From Paraphysoderma sedebokerense (lineage: Eukaryota > Blastocladiomycota > Physodermatomycetes > Physodermatales > Physodermataceae): a DNA stretch of 14,688 bases. The translations under genes were made by a program, and so were the position numbers. Positions within the stretch are counted from its first letter, which is position 1. Each line of letters opens with the position of its first letter. Under the pieces are notes generated by a model that worked only from the letters and a program-made list of their open reading frames with translations, did not search any database and had not been told where the DNA came from. The stretch covers positions 1 to 14,688 of the forward strand of contig JAHLJZ010000177.1 in the NCBI GenBank assembly GCA_025602915.1, read 5' to 3'. Shown one piece after another: positions 8,397-14,688 of the stretch.

Positions 8397-11000
8397 TTAG
8401 ACATGTAATTTCCTTCTCAACAAATTCCTCCGCACCCTCATTGTTTGTGCACCAATTCCTTCGCCACTTTTGAAACTAATATATGGAACAGAACGCTTCG
8501 ATTTTGTATGTCCAAACTCGCCCCCCACCAAGCCGTCAATCCCCCTTACAATTTCCCAAGCAGGTAGGTCTATATCTGTTCCTCTGACTATAGTGTTCAC
8601 TCGTTTAAGTTCGTCGATAGGGTGGGGACAGTAGAGTATTATTTCTTGTGTAGCTGGGGAAATAGAATGAATGAGACCGAATGAGTGGAATTTGTGTGAT
8701 GTGTTGAGAGGCGGTATAGAAAGAGTAGCTGATGGAGGAAGGTATCGAGGGTACTGATCAAATGTTTTCGACTGTTCGGAGGAAGATATCGGTGGAGGTT
8801 GAAAAGTTGTTGCTTCTAAGTCTTCTTCCAGTAATGCAACAACGGTGCCATTTAGGGCGTAAAGTATATCGGAATATGGCACATCGGTTCCAAGAATCTT
8901 GAAATGATAATTCTTCCAAGGTAGTTTATAAATGTAAGGTGAATAGTGAGACAATGGCGTAAAGTCGTACCATGGTAGTGGCCGGGAGAGGGATGGTGAG
9001 AGAGGAACTGTGAGAATATTATGATTGTGAGTTCGATGGAGATGAAGAAGTAATGAAAGATGTCGAAGATCAGTCGCCGAAAGTTTGGGTCTAAATCGAT
9101 GAATACATGTAAGTGGTAAAACAATTTTCGGCGACAAAGAATCTACATACTTCACGTCCTTGGTTACCCCCATAAAATACGAAAATTGGGGGTCCAACTC
9201 GGGGCTTTCTAATTTCAATGACCGCAAGGTAGACTGTACACTCAGAAGTACTGAAGAGTCTGCTGGCGGTATGGTCGCATTTGATGGCAATATATGATAA
9301 ACATGCGTCGGTCGGGACAATTGTAAAATGTTGACTAATAAATCTTCGCCCATTCCTATTATATAGGTGAGTTCTCCGCTGGCCAAAGAAACAGAAATCT
9401 AGATACGTACCTTTAATCCAACCTTGAGTGTTTATCACAAGCGGAATTAGAGTTCCTTCAGATTCCCATGTCGTCGGTATTAACCCTTGATATGCTTTCA
9501 ACAGTGACGAGATACAGCTAATGTAGTAATCTGGGTCGTTTTTCGGCGAAGTGGACCCGATGAATGCGGTGCGATAAGGTTGGTGCTGATGAGTATATGG
9601 AGGACCTAAATAATGGATAAGTAGAATTCATTAATCCAATTCACCAAATTTGGATGAAGAATAAAATTACCCAATAAAGGTGTCGAAACAATATTTAATG
9701 ACACAAGTCCTGGTGATGTGAATTCTGATTGACCGACATCACACTCCAGAAATGCAACCTTAGGATATCTGAGAGACCATGTTAGAACTATGAAACATTA
9801 GTCGTTGATAAATATAAGGCGTACTCATTAAGTAGGAAATTTACAAGAAACCGCGAAAAGGTGCTTTTGCCGACGTTTCGATTACCGAAAGTTAATATAA
9901 TAGGAGCAGATTTCTTATCCGTCTGTAGCATTGACTTAGAGAGCAGGCTATCTACATTTGCGAACCAACTTTCCGGAAGAGAAAGAGCTGATACGCCAGG
10001 CGTCGGTCTAACAATCTACTCACATCAAATTTAAATGACGGCGTCGATTGAAAACTGACAGAAGAGAACTAAAACCAACCGGAAAGAACCCGTCAACTCC
10101 AATTGTAGTAAATGCCTTTGTATTCGAATCCTCTTTATTGTGCAAATAATCCGGAGTGAAAAGACCTTTATATAAAGGATTTATAGACTCTATCCCAGCA
10201 ATTCCGCAAAATGAAAAGTCCAAAACAGCTATCATTGTGTCAAAAAACAATCGTCCTGTGTTCCTCAGTGATTTGACGAGATGACTAATTTCTTCATAAA
10301 GTTGAGATGAAGATTCAACTTGAAGTATTTCCCCACTTCGTAACGCGGATTCAACAGCCGCTAGTTTTGCTTTGGAAGTAACGTGGGCAATTGATTCGAT
10401 AATTGCGAGTGGATGTGATTTCGGAGAATAGACCGGATAGAACGGTATGATAGAATCAAGACTGAGTTTGTTTTCTGTCACACCGAGAAGCGAACTCATG
10501 TTGTAGCCAGAAATATTGGAGGAACCGAGAACAGCGGAAATCAGAGCATAACCTTGAAAGCAAATAGTCTTGATTCAAACGTAAGATTAATTCGGCCTAA
10601 GAACTCACACAACCTGTACAGCAAACACGGAACAAATCTACCTCTCCTTTTCGCAGACCGATGACAGATAATCCATACTTCTCTGAGCGGATTACATTCT
10701 TCTCCGACAATTTACATAGTGAAACTGCCTGCATGTCGACTGCCAATCTAATTCAAATGTAAGTCAATAAGAAATTATGCAAGTTATGCGAAAAAGTACC
10801 ATTGTAATTAGTATACAAACCTTGCATTTTTTGGAGGTGGCAATTCGTGCATATCAAAGCCCTCGACATCAGAGTAATCTGACACGTCTGATACTTCAGT
10901 GTCTTGAAGATTATCTAAAAAAAAGAGGGAAATGTTATTCGATGTATATGCACGGTTAATCCATATACAAACAACCTTGTATTTTGCGCTTCTGACCCAT
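8397..11000 (-). CDS. GRC3: Polynucleotide 5'-hydroxyl kinase Grc3/NOL9 (pre-rRNA processing)
   Basis: Eight exons (11000-10976, 10914-10821, 10747-10609, 10568-10024, 9968-9825, 9768-9671, 9605-9411, 9355-8397) close in frame as 732 residues. Grc3/NOL9 works with the nuclease Las1: after Las1 cuts ITS2, it phosphorylates the new 5'-OH end so that Rat1/Xrn2 can trim the 25S/28S precursor. Seen here, in order: a basic then acidic N-terminus (MGQKRK...), a beta-rich N-terminal domain, Walker A GNRNVGKST at about 296-304, ECDVGQSEF (324-332), GPPYTHQHQPYRTAFIG (349 on) and NTQGW (407-411), all family signatures, then a long C-terminal domain ending in a basic RRNLLRRKLHV. Three junctions are uncertain: the exon 1 donor (10975 or 10972), the exon 3-4 join (10608/10569 or 10613/10553) and the exon 4-5 join. 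They do not change the identification. Confidence 0.92.
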
Positions 11001-11592
11001 CTTCTGCCAATCTCAACGGTCGATTCTGGGACGAGTATCCACATCGCATACAGTGTGTACGCATTCACGTGATTGTCGCTGGGACACGACACGGTGTGAC
11101 GGTCCCCCTAAAAGTTCTTTCTCAAATATTACCTTGATGTCGAAAGTTTTGATATAGACGAATTGTCACTTCAAATAATTCAAGGTTCGTGCAGCGCTCG
11201 AGCATATTTGCGTATATACGCAGAAATATTTAACTTGACCTATCAAAGCATTAGCACAACCTTACACATTTACTACTTTCAACATTATCTATTGTGCCAA
11301 GGACATGCCAGCTCAACAATAAGTACGAGTCTGTACAAAGATGGTTTCAATATTTGATAAAATAAAATTCGACGTTGCTTTCTATGTAGGATACTGCTAT
11401 CATATTCATTTCGTTGTGTTGCTCAGCCGAAACAGTAGTTACTATCTTTGGACTCCAGAACTCTTCGCGACTTCCATCGACTATTCTATGGACCAGCACA
11501 ATATAACCATCTGACAGACTCCACGGAAGTCCAATTCACAGCTTTAACTGTTTTCCTCACCCGCTTCCTCCCTGTCCATTGAAACTCAGCAA
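11001..11592. other. Divergent intergenic region between Grc3/NOL9 (-) and lectin (+) genes
   Basis: This is 592 nt shared as upstream sequence by two oppositely transcribed genes. The last 45 nt before the lectin ATG are pyrimidine-rich (CCTCACCCGCTTCCTCCC), as in many fungal leaders. Short frames at 11163-11357 and on the minus strand above 11000 show no domain. I see no TATA box and no RNA gene. Confidence 0.5.
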
Positions 11593-12159
11593 ATGGGAGC
11601 TCAAATATCGACCGACTACGTTTTTCGCCCAGAAAGAAAGTTCAACTGTGTTTTTATCCGGGGTGCTAAATGGGTTGATAGAATTGAGCTCCGAGGAACC
11701 TCCGCTGAAGTGTGTGGGGGAACTGGTGGCGTTAAAACCGAAAATTTTCAGTTGGATAGCAATGAGCATATTGTGGAAGTTTTCGGCCGCAGAAAGGAAG
11801 TAATTCAAAGTATCGGCTTTCAGACTTCATCGGGTAGAATTATCGGTCCAATTGGTGGCAGTACCATGGGCGCTTTTGGGAAGGAAGATGGTTGGAATTA
11901 TCATTATCCGGCCCCAGAAGGACACAGATTAATCTCTTTACGAATGCGAACTGCAACGACTGTTCATGGGGCGGTCGTGGGTGATGTCAACCCTTTGTGG
12001 GCCACAGATGAAACTTTCGACGAAGTCGTGCGCAGAGAGCATCAATGCATCGAAGAATCTAACCGTCAACACCTTTTAAATGTTGAAATCGAAAAGTCGA
12101 AGGCCCAAACAGTGGCCGCCAACGCTCCTAAAGTAGTTCAAGTATATAAGTTTGGTTAG
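11593..12159 (+). CDS. Jacalin-like lectin domain protein
   Basis: This intron-less frame encodes 188 residues. Residues 18-130 match the jacalin (beta-prism) pattern: an opening strand IRGAKWVDRIEL, the Gly-rich turn CGGTGGVK (41-48), FQLDSNEHIVEVFGRR (52-67), then IQSIGFQTSSGRIIGPIGGS (71-90) with the diagnostic F-x-T-x(2)-G-R and GG turn, and a last strand LISLRMRT. Jacalin domains bind mannose or galactose glycans through the loops at one end of the prism. There is no signal peptide or membrane segment, so it is probably cytosolic or nuclear, which is unusual for a glycan binder. The C-terminal 55 residues are polar and helical, with Gln/Lys/Glu and the pattern VVRREHQCIEES. The target is unknown. 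The start ATG follows a short pyrimidine-rich leader. Confidence 0.85.
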   Translation: MGAQISTDYVFRPERKFNCVFIRGAKWVDRIELRGTSAEVCGGTGGVKTENFQLDSNEHIVEVFGRRKEVIQSIGFQTSSGRIIGPIGGSTMGAFGKEDGWNYHYPAPEGHRLISLRMRTATTVHGAVVGDVNPLWATDETFDEVVRREHQCIEESNRQHLLNVEIEKSKAQTVAANAPKVVQVYKFG

Positions 12160-12287
12160 ACCTATATATTTTGGACCAATGTATATCACATGTATCCAAC
12201 CTTGGTCAATATCACGTATTGTACGATCAGATGTTCCAAATGAAATCAGATTTACATCAGCGTTAGCTCAAATGGAAACGTTCTCAT

Positions 12288-12293
12288 AATAAA
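12288..12293 (+). terminator. Probable polyadenylation signal of the lectin gene
   Basis: AATAAA lies 129 nt after the stop codon at 12159 and well before the FAM72 start, so it is a plausible 3'-end signal. Confidence 0.4.
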
Positions 12294-12365
12294 TTCCAGT
12301 CCAATGTCCCGAGTAAAGTCATTCAACAATAACATTCATTCTTGATAATTAGGACGAGCCAGAGC

Positions 12366-12375
12366 GCACGCGTGC
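12366..12375. promoter_or_regulatory. Palindromic GCACGCGTGC with MCB core upstream of FAM72
   Basis: This 10-bp perfect palindrome is centred on ACGCGT (12368-12373), about 350 nt before the FAM72 ATG. ACGCGT is the MBF target of fungal G1/S genes; regulation of this gene by MBF is inference. Confidence 0.35.
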
Positions 12376-12527
12376 AGCAAATATGCAGTTTAGCTGTTAG
12401 CAGCCTCAAATAGAAGAAGCAGAGAGCTAATGGAATGAAAATTCTTTCTATTAAAACTAACCATCTTCAAAATATCTTTCAGTTTTGATCTTTTGTCTGC
12501 AACACACAGATGTGCATTTTGGGTGTC

Positions 12528-12535
12528 TTTCCCGC
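12528..12535 (+). promoter_or_regulatory. TTTCCCGC, E2F-type element upstream of FAM72
   Basis: This is an exact match to the TTTSSCGC consensus of E2F/DP, 190 nt before the FAM72 ATG. Some early-diverging fungi keep E2F-type factors. Roughly one such match is expected by chance in this window counting both strands. Confidence 0.3.
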
Positions 12536-12724
12536 AACTATGGGCCCCACAGAGCCAGCATAATGCAGTTTTACACCGTCCACACCACTCTCACCTGCTT
12601 CTGATTTCCTCCTCGGAAAACATAGAATCTCCAAAATCCGCTGAGAAAACTGCTACATTTGTGGAATTTAGGGATCGGTTCTTCATATCGACTGTTTCTA
12701 CTCTCATTGATCACAAGCTCGAAA

Positions 12725-13877
<1,153 letters not shown>

Positions 13878-14301
13878 GAACTTGTTTCACGCCAGCTTCT
13901 CCTTACGTTAGATTTAAGTTTGCCAAGAGCTCTAAAGTTTAACTAGGTCGCTTTAGGTTGTGTAACTATAAGGGAAACGAGAGAAGTTTATGAAACCAGT
14001 GCAAAGACTGCTAAGGTTTATTAGTGAAACCTTGATACCCCACTTTCAACTTATTGGTATACTTGCGATGCTGGGTTGAATAAAAATGTCCGAGTCATTG
14101 ATTCCAAATCAGGCACAATCAAGCAGTCAAGCAACTCATTTATACAATGATACTTGAAATTGAACAGTTATCGGCAGCTGGACGGAACTGGACAATATTA
14201 TTAAGCCTACAACATCTCATACACCCAGGCATCACCAATGAGTGTTATTTATAATTTTTTAATGATCTGTTCCATCAAACTCCGCCATCCCCAATCAAAT
14301 T
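13878..14301. other. Convergent 3' region between FAM72 and epimerase genes
   Basis: This is 424 nt of AT-rich sequence between two stop codons. Apart from the AATAAA at 14079-14084 I see no gene, repeat or RNA structure. Confidence 0.5.
14079..14084 (+). terminator. Probable polyadenylation signal of FAM72
   Basis: AATAAA lies about 200 nt after the FAM72 stop at 13877, in the convergent gap before the epimerase gene. It is the only clear hexamer found in that gap on the + strand. Confidence 0.35.
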
Positions 14302-14688
14302 CTATTTTTTAGTTTCATAGCCTTCTGGATTCTTCGTTTGCCAATTCCACAAATCTCTGCACATTTCGTCAATACTTTTTTCCGCTTTCCAGTTCAACTC
14401 CTCATTAGCTTTTTTGGGATCAGCTGTCAAATCCTTGACGTCGCCAGGCCGTCTATCCACAATCTTGTACGGCAAATCCTTTCCGACAGCTTTACTCATA
14501 CTCTTTACCATCTCCAAAACTGTACTTCCCTTCCCCGTTCCCAAGTTGTAAACAACACAGCCAGGATTAGCGATGAAAAGTTTATTAAGGGCTGCAAGAT
14601 GTCCCAAAGCGAGATCGACGACATGAATGTAGTCACGGATGCCGGTTCCGTCTCGAGTGTCATAATCGGAGCCGTAGACGGAGAGGAA
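14302..14688 (-). CDS. GAL10: UDP-glucose 4-epimerase, C-terminal part (runs off window)
   Basis: The frame is open from the window edge to TAG at 14304-14302, 128 residues. It contains [20 protein letters not shown], then [12 protein letters not shown] and [16 protein letters not shown], which are hallmark C-terminal segments of GalE/Gal10. The enzyme interconverts UDP-glucose and UDP-galactose with bound NAD+ in the Leloir pathway and also supplies UDP-galactose for glycans. The NAD-binding Rossmann half and the catalytic Ser/Tyr-x3-Lys lie beyond the window. The protein ends right after the epimerase domain (NPEGYETKK), so it has no fused C-terminal mutarotase of the kind found in Saccharomyces Gal10; it resembles the single-domain form of bacteria and animals. 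No intron is seen in this part. Confidence 0.95.
   Translation of the reverse strand, partial: FLSVYGSDYDTRDGTGIRDYIHVVDLALGHLAALNKLFIANPGCVVYNLGTGKGSTVLEMVKSMSKAVGKDLPYKIVDRRPGDVKDLTADPKKANEELNWKAEKSIDEMCRDLWNWQTKNPEGYETKK

Larger units (their letters stand above)
12160..12724. other. Intergenic region upstream of FAM72
   Basis: This is 565 nt between two + strand genes. It contains the lectin AATAAA, a 10-bp palindrome with an ACGCGT core at 12366-12375 and a TTTCCCGC at 12528-12535. A + frame from 12493 runs over the FAM72 start in another frame and looks like a shadow. Confidence 0.5.

Noticed and set aside
10008-10023. 16-nt intron in Grc3/NOL9 (10023 to 10008)
   Set aside because: Phases match, but 16 nt is too short for spliceosomal removal; other joins are available.

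Overview
The window looks like nuclear DNA of an early-diverging, probably chytrid-like fungus. It is moderately AT-rich, with closely packed genes on both strands broken by short GT-AG introns (mostly 55-90 nt). It carries fungal housekeeping genes (a Grc3/NOL9 RNA kinase and a GAL10-type epimerase) beside families that Dikarya often lack (FAM72, a jacalin-like lectin, a compact 7-transmembrane receptor). The phylum is inferred from gene content; no marker gene is present. All multi-exon models were spliced by hand and close in frame.

Layout: 1-114 is the 3' end of a + strand gene. 752-1946 (-) encodes a secreted, heavily N-glycosylated, probably GPI-anchored protein in three exons. 2387-4068 (-) encodes a seven-transmembrane receptor in five exons, with four RRPS motifs in its cytoplasmic tail. 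4928-6247 (+) encodes a multipass membrane RING-H2 ubiquitin ligase in two exons. 6489-8027 (+) encodes a cyclin in six exons. 8397-11000 (-) encodes Grc3/NOL9 in eight exons. 11593-12159 (+) is a single-exon jacalin-like lectin protein. 12725-13877 (+) encodes FAM72 in four exons. 14302 to the window end (-) is the C-terminal part of UDP-glucose 4-epimerase.

The genes do not form one pathway. Two loose themes appear. The cyclin and FAM72 both look cell-cycle related, and each has an ACGCGT element upstream; FAM72 also has a TTTCCCGC E2F-type element. The receptor, the RING protein and the glycoprotein are all membrane or surface proteins. I found no mobile element, CRISPR array, tRNA or rRNA.

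The points most worth a second look are the tandem Cdc4/Fbw7-type phosphodegrons in the cyclin tail, the RRPS cluster in the receptor, the alternating-histidine extension on FAM72, and two unresolved splice junctions in Grc3/NOL9. I do not see a clearly new multi-gene system here.
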